DNA of 12,314 nt from Oceanospirillaceae bacterium (GCA_023954795.1 JAGSHA010000058.1:1-12314), one strand, 5' to 3'; shown: positions 1 through 8,152, counted from the first letter of the stretch. A program made the numbers and translations. Notes: generated by a model from the letters alone, not told the origin.

Positions 1-1422
1 AATGTCCGCCAAACTATCTGGCTTTCGCTTCCCTTTAGATACCGTGCTCGGTGTCGCATCACTCCCCGGGAGACCAATCTCTGGCTTCGCAGCAACAACT
101 GGAGCAACTGGGGCAACCGGGACAGGAGCGACAATTTCCGGCTCTTTTTGACTGATATTCACGTCCTGTTTATCGACGTTAGCATCAGCCACTTCAGCTT
201 GAACAGGCGCAGAACGCACCGCCGGTTTTAATGCCTCTCCCGCTGTACTCACCTCTGGAGAATCAGCCTTGTTAGAGGCCCCCAGGGCAGCCAGATGCTC
301 GCGATGCGTCTTAACTTTGGGTGTAATTTCGGGCGTAACTTCAGGCGCAGCGATTTCAGAAACCTTAGGCTTCAACGTGATAGATTCGCGCTCTTTAGCC
401 ACCTTAACGGGCTCGACCGGGTTTTCTGTCTGCAGGCGTCCTTCCTGCTCTGCCAGGCGGCTTTTCAGCGCTGCCAGCGTTTCAGTTTCCACCTCGGTTT
501 TGGCTTTCCCCGGAACAGATAAACTCAAGGGCACCTGAACGCGACCATCGCCGCTATCCACCGTCACCACTGGTTCACTCTCAGGTGTGAACGTCCATGC
601 AGCTACCGCGGTAATAATCACTAAAAGCAGTGCAATCCCCGCCATATGCAAGGGAGGCAACGGGAATGCTTTACGCCCCGTTGGAACAGGGTCAGCCTTA
701 ACGGAGGGTACCGCTTTCTGCGGTTTGACCTGAGCATCACCGAGCCGCCCGGGAAATCCACCTGAAGCGGCAGACATCGCCTTGAGCTCTTTCTCAGTCA
801 TCGCATGCCCGGACGGTACTGTTTGGCGGATAAAATCCTGCATCTCAGCATCGCTAAACGGGGCCAATGGCAAATGATGCACGCGACCGGCAAGCGCCTC
901 CAGCCAACTCTCTCGCTCTAATCGGTCGGCGAGATCCGGCTTACCCAACAAGAGCAACTGAGGCGCCGTACCATCATTATTTTCATGTGATATCTGCAGA
1001 TTGATCAGCAACGCCAACGCATCATCTGAGAGCAGATCGGCGTCATCGACCATTAGCAGCAAGCGCTGCCCCTGAGCGCGTGTCACTTTGACCTGCTCAT
1101 TGAGCGCCTCAAGACGCCCCTGATCGGTATCTGGAAAGTTTACATGGCTAGGCAACTGGGTCAGCAAACCATCAAGTAGCGCCCCGACAGATAAACCTGG
1201 CACTGCGCAGACAAGACAAGCATGCACACTACTGTCGACTGACGATGGAGAAATTTGCTGTAAAAGAGTGGATTTCCCTGCCCCAGCCTCGCCGGTCAGC
1301 ACAAGTAGAAAATCAGAAAAACGGATCAGGTGACGAACTTTATCAACCAGTTGCAGCCGGGATTCCGGCTCAAAGTAACCACGGGGTTGGGGAGCATTAA
1401 TTGCTGTAGGTCCGCCACTCAC
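1..1422 (-). CDS. AAA-type ATPase with one membrane segment, DamX/ExeA-like (C-terminus cut by window edge)
   Basis: The frame is open from a GTG at 1422 to the window edge, giving 474 residues without a stop. The start is supported by a GAGGA ribosome site 7 bases upstream, which overlaps the aroB stop. Residues about 20–240 look like an ExeA/AAA-type nucleotide-binding domain. Walker A (GEAGAGKST) lies at 44–52, a Walker B-like strand ending in Asp-Asp at 121–127, and a sensor-like LLLLGKPDL strand near 157–163. One hydrophobic segment at about 258–277 suggests a cytoplasmic ATPase and a periplasmic tail. The tail is a long Glu/Lys/Pro/Val-rich linker with a short predicted helix near 315–330 and a Val-Ala-Pro repeat at 431–445. 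Family knowledge: the protein after aroB in related bacteria ends in a peptidoglycan-binding SPOR domain and is called DamX-like, acting at the division septum. The SPOR domain would lie outside this window, so that part is inference. Sure of the ORF and ATPase fold; role moderately sure. Confidence 0.82.
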   Translation of the reverse strand, partial: MSGGPTAINAPQPRGYFEPESRLQLVDKVRHLIRFSDFLLVLTGEAGAGKSTLLQQISPSSVDSSVHACLVCAVPGLSVGALLDGLLTQLPSHVNFPDTDQGRLEALNEQVKVTRAQGQRLLLMVDDADLLSDDALALLINLQISHENNDGTAPQLLLLGKPDLADRLERESWLEALAGRVHHLPLAPFSDAEMQDFIRQTVPSGHAMTEKELKAMSAASGGFPGRLGDAQVKPQKAVPSVKADPVPTGRKAFPLPPLHMAGIALLLVIITAVAAWTFTPESEPVVTVDSGDGRVQVPLSLSVPGKAKTEVETETLAALKSRLAEQEGRLQTENPVEPVKVAKERESITLKPKVSEIAAPEVTPEITPKVKTHREHLAALGASNKADSPEVSTAGEALKPAVRSAPVQAEVADANVDKQDVNISQKEPEIVAPVPVAPVAPVVAAKPEIGLPGSDATPSTVSKGKRKPDSLADI

Positions 1423-1429
1423 AGATTGA

Positions 1430-1434
1430 TCCTC
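1430..1434 (-). promoter_or_regulatory. ribosome binding site of the AAA-ATPase gene
   Basis: GAGGA lies 7 bases upstream of the GTG at 1422 and overlaps the aroB TGA stop. It decides the GTG start of the ATPase gene, since no ATG lies nearby, and suggests translational coupling to aroB. Confidence 0.7.
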
Positions 1435-2545
1435 ACGCGCCGGTTATTTGTCCCAGCTGATCCCCGGCCGCCAGCGTTTGCTCTAACATCGCGGCAGGAA
1501 AATCCGCAGTCACAACCGCTTCACCCAGCTGTTTAAGCAACACCAGTCGCAACTGACCGTCGATCACTTTTTTATCCACCGCCATCAGATCCATAAAGTC
1601 ATTTGCCGCCATATTATCGGGTGCGATAACCGGTAAATTTGCTGCTAAGAGAATTTTACGGGCCCGTACAACATCTTCAGCATTGATCCAGCCCAGTCGG
1701 TGAGACAGATCAACGGCCATCATAGTACCGGCACCCACGGCCTCGCCGTGCAACCATTGGCCGTAGCCCTGATGCGCCTCAATGGCATGACCAAATGTAT
1801 GCCCAAGATTGAGCAATGCTCGAATACCGGATTCTTTTTCGTCCTGAGCAACAACCTCTGCTTTTACCTCACAGGACCGATAGATCGCCTGGATCACCGC
1901 CTCAGGTTCACGCCCATTGAGCGCATCCATGTTCGCTTCCAGCCAATCCAGAAATTCCGCGTCGTAGATCAGTCCGTACTTGATCACTTCAGCCAACCCC
2001 GCTGCCAATTCGCGCTCTGGCAAGGTGTTGAGTACCTGAGTATCGATCACGACACACTGAGGCTGATGGAATGCACCAATCATATTCTTACCTTGCGGAT
2101 GATTGACACCGGTTTTACCACCCACTGATGAATCAACCTGCGACAATACAGTCGTCGGCACCTGAACAAAATCGACGCCACGCTGATAGCAGGCCGCAGC
2201 AAAGCCTGTCATATCACCAATGACACCGCCCCCCAACGCAACCAGCGTGGTCGTGCGGTTATGACGGCACTCAAGCAGCCGATCAAAGATTGTATTAATC
2301 TGCGTCAGATCTTTGTATTGCTCGCCATCGGGCAGTACTACAGTATCAACCTGATAGCGATCACCCAGACTAGCCTGCAATCGCGCCAGATAGAGCGGCG
2401 CCACTGTTTCGTTGGTAACAATCAATACTTGCTTACCACGAATGTGCTGACACATTAGCCCCTGATCCAGCAAACCCTCACCGATATAGATCGGATAGCT
2501 GCGTTCACCAAGGTCTACATTCAGTGTTTTCATTGCATTGCTCAT
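1433..2545 (-). CDS. aroB: 3-dehydroquinate synthase
   Basis: AroB converts DAHP to 3-dehydroquinate, the second step of the shikimate pathway, in the cytoplasm with NAD+ and a divalent metal. The 370-residue product has the family's usual length and its key motifs. The nucleotide-binding GGGVIGD is at 105–111, followed by the SQVDSSVGGKTGVNHP and KNMIGAFHQP active-site segments near 135–162. The metal ligands are Glu186 (GLAEVIKYG), His249 (LNLGHTFGH) and His266 (WLHGEAVGAG); the 17-residue spacing of the two His matches the E. coli enzyme. The start is uncertain: a second ATG at 2533 (residue 5) gives the family-typical beginning MKTLNVDLGERSYPI, and neither start has a strong ribosome site. 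The gene lies 31 bases after aroK and 10 bases before the ATPase gene, in one transcriptional unit. Identity is certain. Confidence 0.97.
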   Translation of the reverse strand: MSNAMKTLNVDLGERSYPIYIGEGLLDQGLMCQHIRGKQVLIVTNETVAPLYLARLQASLGDRYQVDTVVLPDGEQYKDLTQINTIFDRLLECRHNRTTTLVALGGGVIGDMTGFAAACYQRGVDFVQVPTTVLSQVDSSVGGKTGVNHPQGKNMIGAFHQPQCVVIDTQVLNTLPERELAAGLAEVIKYGLIYDAEFLDWLEANMDALNGREPEAVIQAIYRSCEVKAEVVAQDEKESGIRALLNLGHTFGHAIEAHQGYGQWLHGEAVGAGTMMAVDLSHRLGWINAEDVVRARKILLAANLPVIAPDNMAANDFMDLMAVDKKVIDGQLRLVLLKQLGEAVVTADFPAAMLEQTLAAGDQLGQITGA

Positions 2546-2576
2546 AGTGGGTCTGGCTCTAATAGATGCGGCAGCG

Positions 2577-3086
2577 TTAGATACGCTGCTGGTAATTGCG
2601 GATTATTTCGGTCACAACAGAACGTGGATGACGCTTATCTGTACGTACAAGCAGATCGCAAGCATCCCGATAGAGTGGATCACGCCGCTCCAGCAAGTCT
2701 CGCAACACCTGCTCCGGGTCTTCGGTCTGCAACAATGGACGATTTTTATCCCGCGCGGTTCGCTCCAACTGCTGTTCAACAGACGTGCACAAATAAACCA
2801 CATAGCCTGAGGCCTGCAAACAGGTGCGGTTCGCCTCACGCTGGATTGCCCCGCCACCGGTGGCCAGCACAATATCGTTGCGTTCGCACAGTTCGCGGAT
2901 CACTGCTTCTTCACGATCCCGGAACCCATCTTCACCCTCAACATCAAAGATCCAGGGGATATCAGCCCCGGCCCGATCTTCAATTTCACGATCAGAGTCG
3001 ATATAGGTGAGTTTAAGTTCCTGAGAAAGCAAACGACCTATGGTGCTTTTACCAGCGCCCATAGGTCCTACCAAAAATATATTCAA
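2577..3086 (-). CDS. aroK: shikimate kinase I
   Basis: AroK phosphorylates shikimate to shikimate 3-phosphate with ATP, in the cytoplasm. The 169-residue product is normal for the family. Walker A (GPMGAGKST) is at 7–15. The shikimate-contacting Asp is at 32 in the DSD motif, the FRDRE arginine is Arg56, and the GGG of the central sheet is at 77–79. The RDKNRPLL segment of the lid is near 112–119. The start must be the TTG at 3084–3086: the next upstream in-frame stop is at 3105–3107 with no ATG or GTG between, and the first internal ATG (residue 9) would remove the first strand and half of Walker A. Only a weak GGA lies about 10 bases upstream, so translation may be modest or coupled to pilQ, whose stop is 14 bases away. 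Identity is certain; the start codon is unusual. Confidence 0.96.
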   Translation of the reverse strand: MNIFLVGPMGAGKSTIGRLLSQELKLTYIDSDREIEDRAGADIPWIFDVEGEDGFRDREEAVIRELCERNDIVLATGGGAIQREANRTCLQASGYVVYLCTSVEQQLERTARDKNRPLLQTEDPEQVLRDLLERRDPLYRDACDLLVRTDKRHPRSVVTEIIRNYQQRI

Positions 3087-3100
3087 TTCACGTAAGTCCG

Positions 3101-5212
3101 TTAGTTAATGCTCAGGGACTCTCGAATCAATTTAGGTGTAATAAAGATCAGGAGTTCCGTTTTCACACCTGTATTCTCTTTGTTCTTGAAAAGATTGCCA
3201 AGTACCGGAAGGTCGCCTAGCAAAGGTGTTTTGTTAATTGTTTCCGAAGTTTCGTTCTGAAATACGCCGCCCAGCACGATTGTCTGGCCATCCGGCACGA
3301 CAACTGATGTCACCAGTTCGTTGTTGTCGATGGTGATCTGGCCGTTAAATGTAGTATCTCCAAGAGAATCTTGCTTGATCAGAAGGTCCATCGCAATACG
3401 ATCACCCGGATTTATCCGTGGCGTGACCTCAAGACGCAGCACTACATCTTTAAATTCAATCTTAACTTCGCCGTCTTCGACGGTCTGAAATGGGATCTCC
3501 CGACCAGACTCAATGCTGGCGGTTTTGCCATTCATTGTCACAATTTTAGGCTGGGAGATAATTTCCGCCTGACCATCACTTTGCAATGCAGACAGCTCCA
3601 ATGCCAATAACGAACTACTTCCTGGTTTGATACCTATTGCGAGAGAGGTCGGACTGAGCACTGTCGCCCCTAAGTCAACGGCCAAGCTACTCGCCGTTGG
3701 GCCCACACTACCCCCGCTGACGACGTTGCCAATGGAGCTACCTAGCTTGAAGCCGTTGTCATCATTATTGTCGTAACCAAAACCCCACTTAACCCCCAAG
3801 TCCTTGGTAATCGAGGAGCGCGCCGTCACTAATCGCGCTTCGATCAGCACCTGCTGGACTTCAACGTCAAATTTACGCAGCGTCTTACGAATTTCCTGAA
3901 GTGCCTTTTCAGTGTCACGCACCATCAACACATTGGTTTCATCATCTGCCATGATAAAACCACGCTCCGGTGTAATCAGCTTGGCATCCTCAAGATGGGT
4001 TTTCATATCCGATGCTTTTCGAAAATCCACCTGAATATACTGAGTTTGCAAAGGCGCCAATTCTTCGATCTTTTTGCTGTTCTCCAGCTCTTGCTCTTCA
4101 CGCTTAGCGATCTCTTCTGCCTTTGCCACCAACAGCACATTACCCAACACCCGTTTATCCAGACCTTCGGTGCGTAAAACAATATCTAAGGCCTGATCCC
4201 AAGGGACATTTTTCAGGCGTAAGGTGATATTACCCTCAACTTCATCACTGACGACCAAATTCAGCTCTGCCACTTCAGCAATAATCTGCAACACCGAACG
4301 CAGCTCTACATCCTGAAAATTCAGATCAATTGGCTCACCGCTGTATGGAAACAGCTCTTTCTGACGCTCTTCACTTTCCTGCTCAGTGACCGGTTTAAAG
4401 TCCAGCACAAGCTGGGTTCCTGTCTGATACGCCAGATAGTTATAAGGTTCAGCGCCTGGTTTCACCAGTACCGTCGTATTCTCGCCCGCGCCCATTGAGT
4501 CAATAAACAAAACTGGCGTCGCAAAATCCTGCACATCAACACGCTGCTCAAGCGCCCGTGATAAGCTGGCTCCCAATAGATTGACGACGACGTTGTTACC
4601 TTCTTCCTGAATATCCACACCCGCCTTATCATCAGACAAACTGATCACGACGCGCCCCATACCTTCTTCTACCCGCTTAAAGTCAATACCGGTAATACGG
4701 GTCGTATCAGAATCAGGCTTTGCATCTGGATTTGCAGCCGCTTTAGCCTGCTCCAACTTAGTGGGTTTACGCTTTTGTGTAATCGTCGCATCACCCTCTC
4801 CGATGACCACAAACAAGCTGTTCTGATCTGTAAACGCACGATAACCTGCTGACTCAAACAAGTTGGTCACGATACGCAAACGCCCTTCTACCTGGGCAAA
4901 ACTCACACCTTTGACAACACCCGTTGCCACTGCGAGGTTTTTTTCTGCCAGATCGCTGGTCACACCCCAAAGGTCCATTACGATTCGTGATGGCTTATCG
5001 ATCTGATAGCTTTTGGGTAACGGCGGCGGGGCATCAAAGTCAAAACGTAGCTCGACTTTTTTACCAGGCAAAGCCACAAAATTGGCTTCTTTCAGTAACA
5101 GTTCGGCGGATGCCGTCGAAGCGACACTGAGCATCAGCAGTGCAAGACAGAGACCTGCCAAATGACTGAAAGACTGTTTCAGCATCTGTTTTCCAAGATT
5201 TAATCTAGCCAC
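3101..5212 (-). CDS. pilQ: type IV pilus outer-membrane secretin PilQ
   Basis: PilQ forms the multimeric outer-membrane gate through which the type IVa pilus leaves the cell. The 703-residue product, close to the Pseudomonas PilQ length, reads in order: signal peptide 1–36 (cleavage after ASTASA), two AMIN domains at about 38–136 and 170–275 that bind peptidoglycan in this family, an STN/N0 domain at about 292–367 with VPWDQALD, an N1 domain at about 387–450, and the secretin domain at about 455–697. The secretin signature is VVPDGQTIVLGG at 638–649 and KTPLLGDLPVLGNLF at 661–675. The GTG start at 5212 has AAGGA 7 bases upstream. An internal ATG at residue 10 would also give a workable signal peptide. 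The gene follows pilP by 11 bases, and the N0/N1 region is expected to contact PilP. Residues 482–530 are the least family-like part. Confidence 0.97.
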   Translation of the reverse strand: MARLNLGKQMLKQSFSHLAGLCLALLMLSVASTASAELLLKEANFVALPGKKVELRFDFDAPPPLPKSYQIDKPSRIVMDLWGVTSDLAEKNLAVATGVVKGVSFAQVEGRLRIVTNLFESAGYRAFTDQNSLFVVIGEGDATITQKRKPTKLEQAKAAANPDAKPDSDTTRITGIDFKRVEEGMGRVVISLSDDKAGVDIQEEGNNVVVNLLGASLSRALEQRVDVQDFATPVLFIDSMGAGENTTVLVKPGAEPYNYLAYQTGTQLVLDFKPVTEQESEERQKELFPYSGEPIDLNFQDVELRSVLQIIAEVAELNLVVSDEVEGNITLRLKNVPWDQALDIVLRTEGLDKRVLGNVLLVAKAEEIAKREEQELENSKKIEELAPLQTQYIQVDFRKASDMKTHLEDAKLITPERGFIMADDETNVLMVRDTEKALQEIRKTLRKFDVEVQQVLIEARLVTARSSITKDLGVKWGFGYDNNDDNGFKLGSSIGNVVSGGSVGPTASSLAVDLGATVLSPTSLAIGIKPGSSSLLALELSALQSDGQAEIISQPKIVTMNGKTASIESGREIPFQTVEDGEVKIEFKDVVLRLEVTPRINPGDRIAMDLLIKQDSLGDTTFNGQITIDNNELVTSVVVPDGQTIVLGGVFQNETSETINKTPLLGDLPVLGNLFKNKENTGVKTELLIFITPKLIRESLSIN

Positions 5213-5219
5213 TTAGTGA

Positions 5220-5224
5220 TCCTT
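5220..5224 (-). promoter_or_regulatory. ribosome binding site of pilQ
   Basis: AAGGA lies 7 bases upstream of the GTG at 5212 and touches the pilP stop codon. It favours the GTG over the internal ATG at pilQ residue 10. Confidence 0.65.
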
Positions 5225-5793
5225 TATCTCTTCTTAGCTTCTGTGCCACGCTCTTCCAGAGCGATAACGCGTGGTCGCTTCATCCAACCACCGCGCCCGT
5301 TTGACACGATTTCAACCAGCTCGACCTTGCGCTCATCAATGGCGACAACTTTTCCGTAATCCAGCCCCATATGATCGCCGACACTCACCCGATGCACAGC
5401 CCGCTCCCCATCTTTAATCAGAGCCCAGAGCTTGTCCTTGCCACGACGAGTGATCGTACCCACCATGACCAGATCATCCAGAGAAAACTCTTCAAGATAG
5501 GCTTTCGGACGCGCGGTATCTGGCTTCAGGTCATTCTTGTCTTCGCGCTTAGTTTCGGCCAACTGACCCACCGCCTGCATGGGCTGCAAAGGCACATATG
5601 GCTCACGCAAACTGGCACCTTCATACACGAAGCTCTCATAGGGTTTGTACTCCGGTAGCGGCTCAATTTTTCCAGCGGGTTTCGCTCGGGTTTTATTAAC
5701 AAAGCGTTCCAGATCGCTTTTATCTTCAACCCAGACCATGCAACCTGAAGCAAACAGGCTTATAACCGCGATCAACGATACTCTTAACAGCAT
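5224..5793 (-). CDS. pilP: type IV pilus inner-membrane lipoprotein PilP
   Basis: PilP links the inner-membrane PilN/PilO pair to the PilQ secretin. The 189-residue product starts with a lipoprotein signal peptide ending in a lipobox (ASGC, Cys18). A flexible Pro-rich stretch at about 36–75 follows; in the family this part binds PilN/PilO. The C-terminal domain at about 95–180 is a compact beta domain (SLDDLVMVGTI, then a run of charged strands) that touches the N0 domain of PilQ. I chose the ATG at 5791–5793, because an AGGTGA ribosome site lies 7 bases upstream and overlaps the pilO stop. The in-frame TTG two codons earlier would have only one base between it and that site. Eleven bases separate it from pilO and eleven from pilQ. 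Length and layout are usual. Confidence 0.96.
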   Translation of the reverse strand: MLLRVSLIAVISLFASGCMVWVEDKSDLERFVNKTRAKPAGKIEPLPEYKPYESFVYEGASLREPYVPLQPMQAVGQLAETKREDKNDLKPDTARPKAYLEEFSLDDLVMVGTITRRGKDKLWALIKDGERAVHRVSVGDHMGLDYGKVVAIDERKVELVEIVSNGRGGWMKRPRVIALEERGTEAKKR

Positions 5794-5800
5794 CCTCAAA

Positions 5801-5806
5801 TCACCT
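5801..5806 (-). promoter_or_regulatory. ribosome binding site of pilP
   Basis: AGGTGA sits 7 bases before the ATG at 5793 and overlaps the pilO TAG stop. It is too close to the in-frame TTG at 5799, so it selects the ATG. Confidence 0.7.
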
Positions 5807-6410
5807 ACTGAGTGTCATCATAGCGATACGTACGGGCGCTGATATTCATCTGCAAACGCCCGTTCTCCGCCGGAATTATTTTATAATCGTGTAACGTCAC
5901 GATACGTGGAATCGCAGCTACACCGCTAACAAACTGCCCCATTTGATGGTAGGTACCACCCACAGTAATCTTAATCGGCAGCTCGATGTAAAACTGACTC
6001 TTTTTTTCGTCCTGCAATTCGATCAGCTCTATATCCAATCCGCTTTCACGCCCGATACGAGTGATATCATCCAATAAGCCAGGCACTTCATTTTGTGTGG
6101 GTAACTGGCGCAACATCTCAGCAAACCGGCCTTCTACATCGGCCATCTGCTTACGCAATGCATCTAAATTGGCCACTTCAAAGGACTTGGCTTCATACAC
6201 CTGCTTCAGTTCGACTTCTTTGCGAATTTCTCGATCCAGCCGATCGGTTTTATCGGTTACATAAAAATGCAACCCCGCAGCCAGAATCGCACCAAAAACC
6301 AGCAAATAAGTAATCGCTTTAACACCTACAGGCCAGCTGCCTGCAGTTGCAAAGTCCAGATTATTAACATCAAAGCCCTTAAAAGCGCCTTTCAGACCAT
6401 CAGCTTTCAT
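5805..6410 (-). CDS. pilO: type IV pilus inner-membrane alignment protein PilO
   Basis: PilO is a bitopic inner-membrane protein that pairs with PilN and holds PilP, forming the periplasmic alignment subcomplex of the type IVa pilus machine. The 201-residue product has a short cytoplasmic N-terminus containing the FDVNNLD segment, one membrane helix at about 31–50, and a periplasmic coiled coil at about 55–105 rich in Glu, Lys and Leu. A ferredoxin-like C-terminal domain of about 90 residues follows. Its ATG overlaps the pilN stop as ATGA, so translation is probably coupled to pilN and the two partners are made together. Length matches the family. No oddities seen. Confidence 0.96.
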   Translation of the reverse strand: MKADGLKGAFKGFDVNNLDFATAGSWPVGVKAITYLLVFGAILAAGLHFYVTDKTDRLDREIRKEVELKQVYEAKSFEVANLDALRKQMADVEGRFAEMLRQLPTQNEVPGLLDDITRIGRESGLDIELIELQDEKKSQFYIELPIKITVGGTYHQMGQFVSGVAAIPRIVTLHDYKIIPAENGRLQMNISARTYRYDDTQ

Positions 6411-6955
6411 TCTTCAGCCTCCGCCTGTGGTTTTTCCAGCTTCACAGTCAATCTGAAGTTCTTCAGCCCCTGCTTACTGTCCACCTGACTCAGGTTCGGC
6501 TCACCAAACCAATGTGACTGATCCAGATTTCGCATTAGCGTTGAGACTTCCAAATTATCTTTGGCCAGCCCCGTCACACTGACGACCGACTCTCTACGTA
6601 TCAGTGACGTATAGTGAATGCCATCCGGCAAAACCCTGACCAGTTCGTCAAAGTTACGCACGATAACCGGTCGGTTGCCTTGCAGCTCATGAATAGCTTG
6701 CAGGCGATCCAACAACCGCCCCCGTTTCTCTTTCAGGTCATTTATGTCTTTGCGCAAACGATCAAGCTTGGCAATTTCGACCTTCAGGTACTGGTTACGC
6801 TTTTGCTGACGTTCTGTCTGCATATCGAAGTAGTAACCGATACCCAGAACGACTACCGCTGCAAAGATCGCAGCACCAGCCACATTTGTAACAAACTTCT
6901 TCTGCCGCTCGGCTTTCTGTTCTTCGCGCCAAGGTCGGAGGTTAATCAGTGCCAT
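6407..6955 (-). CDS. pilN: type IV pilus inner-membrane alignment protein PilN
   Basis: PilN anchors cytoplasmic PilM to the membrane and dimerises with PilO in the periplasm. I start it at the ATG at 6953–6955, which gives 182 residues beginning MALINLRPWREE. The INLxPWR peptide is the family's conserved PilM-binding segment. Upstream, GGGGAG at 6964–6969 is a strong ribosome site 8 bases from this ATG; the frame could open 13 codons earlier but that would lie inside pilM. One membrane helix is at about 22–43, followed by a coiled coil at about 46–90 and a ferredoxin-like periplasmic domain. The end of the gene is Glu/Ala-rich. It follows pilM by 5 bases and overlaps pilO by 4. Confidence 0.96.
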   Translation of the reverse strand: MALINLRPWREEQKAERQKKFVTNVAGAAIFAAVVVLGIGYYFDMQTERQQKRNQYLKVEIAKLDRLRKDINDLKEKRGRLLDRLQAIHELQGNRPVIVRNFDELVRVLPDGIHYTSLIRRESVVSVTGLAKDNLEVSTLMRNLDQSHWFGEPNLSQVDSKQGLKNFRLTVKLEKPQAEAEE

Positions 6956-6960
6956 AAGAT

Positions 6961-8019
6961 TTACTCCCCAACCGGCCGCATAGCCAACCCACAAGCTTTC
7001 ACCAACGAGGAGGCGTCTGCCGCCAATCGCTCACCGCTGACCTTGCTACTGACTTTCATCTGCTGAAAAGGATTCGCCGTCAGCGTTTTCACACCGATCT
7101 CTTGCTCAATTTGCTCCGCAATGCCGTCAATCGCCGCCGTTCCGCCCATCACATAGAGACGACTGAGTTCGTTATGCACACCTGACGAGTAAAAGAACTG
7201 CAACGCCCTGGACACTTGCTGCGCCACATTGCCACGAAACGGCAACACAAACAGCTGCTGAATTTCGGTATTCAGCTCACCCTGTCGAAGCTTCTGCTCC
7301 ACTTCACCCAGAGGGATACCGTAGTGCTGATGAATACTGTTAGTCAGCTCGTTTCCACCAAACGCCTGTTCCCGGTTATACACAATCTGACCATTGTGAA
7401 AAACGTTCAGTGTCAGCGTTGCCGCACCCACATCGACAATCCCTACCAACTCATCGCTATCGGGGTTATTTTCCAGCTGAGCAAACGCTCTCTCGACTGC
7501 ATAGGTATCCACATCAACGACGTCACATTTAAGGCCGGCACCGTTGATCGCATCTTCTCGCATTTCGACGTCACTACGACGGCAGGCGACGACCAGAATG
7601 TCATTAAAATCAGCGTTATGTTCAGAGACACCCTTAACCTCAAAGTCGATAGCGACTTCATCAAGCGGATAGGGGATAAATTGATCAGCTTCTAGTTTGA
7701 CTTGCTCTTCCAGTTCAATTTCAGTGAAAGAGTCGTTGATGGTGAGGGATTTACTGATAACGGCGGAAGAGGGAACAGCAACAACAACTTTCTTCAGGTT
7801 CGTCCCGGCAACTTTCGCCGCGCGTTCGACCGCTTCCGACACCTGCGCTACATCTTGCACATTGCCATCGATGACAGCTGCGGGCGGTACGGGCACCACA
7901 GCATAACCATCCAGCGTAAACTGGCCGGAATGATCAGTAAGAGCAACCAGTTTGACGAAGGAGGAACCAATATCCACCCCGACCAGACCAGCATCTTTTT
8001 TTCCAAAAAGAGCAAACAC
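6961..8019 (-). CDS. pilM: type IV pilus actin-like cytoplasmic protein PilM
   Basis: PilM is a cytoplasmic, FtsA-like protein that binds ATP and the N-terminal peptide of PilN, coupling the pilus motor side to the envelope complex. With the GTG at 8017–8019 it has 352 residues, the family's usual length. The actin-fold motifs are present: phosphate-1 loop VGVDIGSS near 13–20, phosphate-2 IVDVGAATLTL at 194–204, and the adenosine motif YVMGGTAAI at 289–297. The EADQFIPYPLDEVAIDFEV block near 110–128 is highly typical of PilM. The frame extends to another GTG at 8049, but the shorter start has AAGGA 8 bases upstream and the family-like beginning MFALFGKKDAGLVG. It is the first gene of the minus-strand unit, and its promoter must lie in the divide shared with ponA. 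Confidence 0.96.
   Translation of the reverse strand: MFALFGKKDAGLVGVDIGSSFVKLVALTDHSGQFTLDGYAVVPVPPAAVIDGNVQDVAQVSEAVERAAKVAGTNLKKVVVAVPSSAVISKSLTINDSFTEIELEEQVKLEADQFIPYPLDEVAIDFEVKGVSEHNADFNDILVVACRRSDVEMREDAINGAGLKCDVVDVDTYAVERAFAQLENNPDSDELVGIVDVGAATLTLNVFHNGQIVYNREQAFGGNELTNSIHQHYGIPLGEVEQKLRQGELNTEIQQLFVLPFRGNVAQQVSRALQFFYSSGVHNELSRLYVMGGTAAIDGIAEQIEQEIGVKTLTANPFQQMKVSSKVSGERLAADASSLVKACGLAMRPVGE
6964..6969 (-). promoter_or_regulatory. ribosome binding site of pilN
   Basis: GGGGAG inside the last codons of pilM lies 8 bases before the ATG at 6955. It fixes that ATG as the start, in agreement with the conserved INLRPWR N-terminus. Confidence 0.75.
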
Positions 8020-8027
8020 TAGGTCAA

Positions 8028-8032
8028 TCCTT
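8028..8032 (-). promoter_or_regulatory. ribosome binding site of pilM
   Basis: AAGGA lies 8 bases before the GTG at 8019. The upstream in-frame GTG at 8049 has no comparable site, so the shorter PilM is preferred. Confidence 0.65.
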
Positions 8033-8152
8033 ATCCTTGCCAAATTCACCTGAACGGCGCTATCGCCATCAGACCACTGATATTCGTCGCTAACTGTAGT
8101 CCATATTTCAGGACTAAGCCGCTACTGGCGCCAAACGTTCGTATGAATACTT

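Noticed and set aside
269..538. An 89-codon plus-strand frame at the left end
   Set aside because: It is antisense to the Pro/Glu-rich linker of the ATPase gene, and low-complexity DNA explains the open frame.
1700..2128. A 142-codon plus-strand frame opposite aroB
   Set aside because: It is a shadow of aroB, with no ribosome site or recognisable motif.
6614..7066. A 150-codon plus-strand frame opposite pilN and the end of pilM
   Set aside because: It crosses two well-supported genes on the other strand and shows no coding features of its own.
8020..8049. Ten extra residues at the start of PilM from an upstream GTG
   Set aside because: There is no good ribosome site for it, whereas the GTG at 8019 has AAGGA at 8 bases and matches the family's N-terminus.
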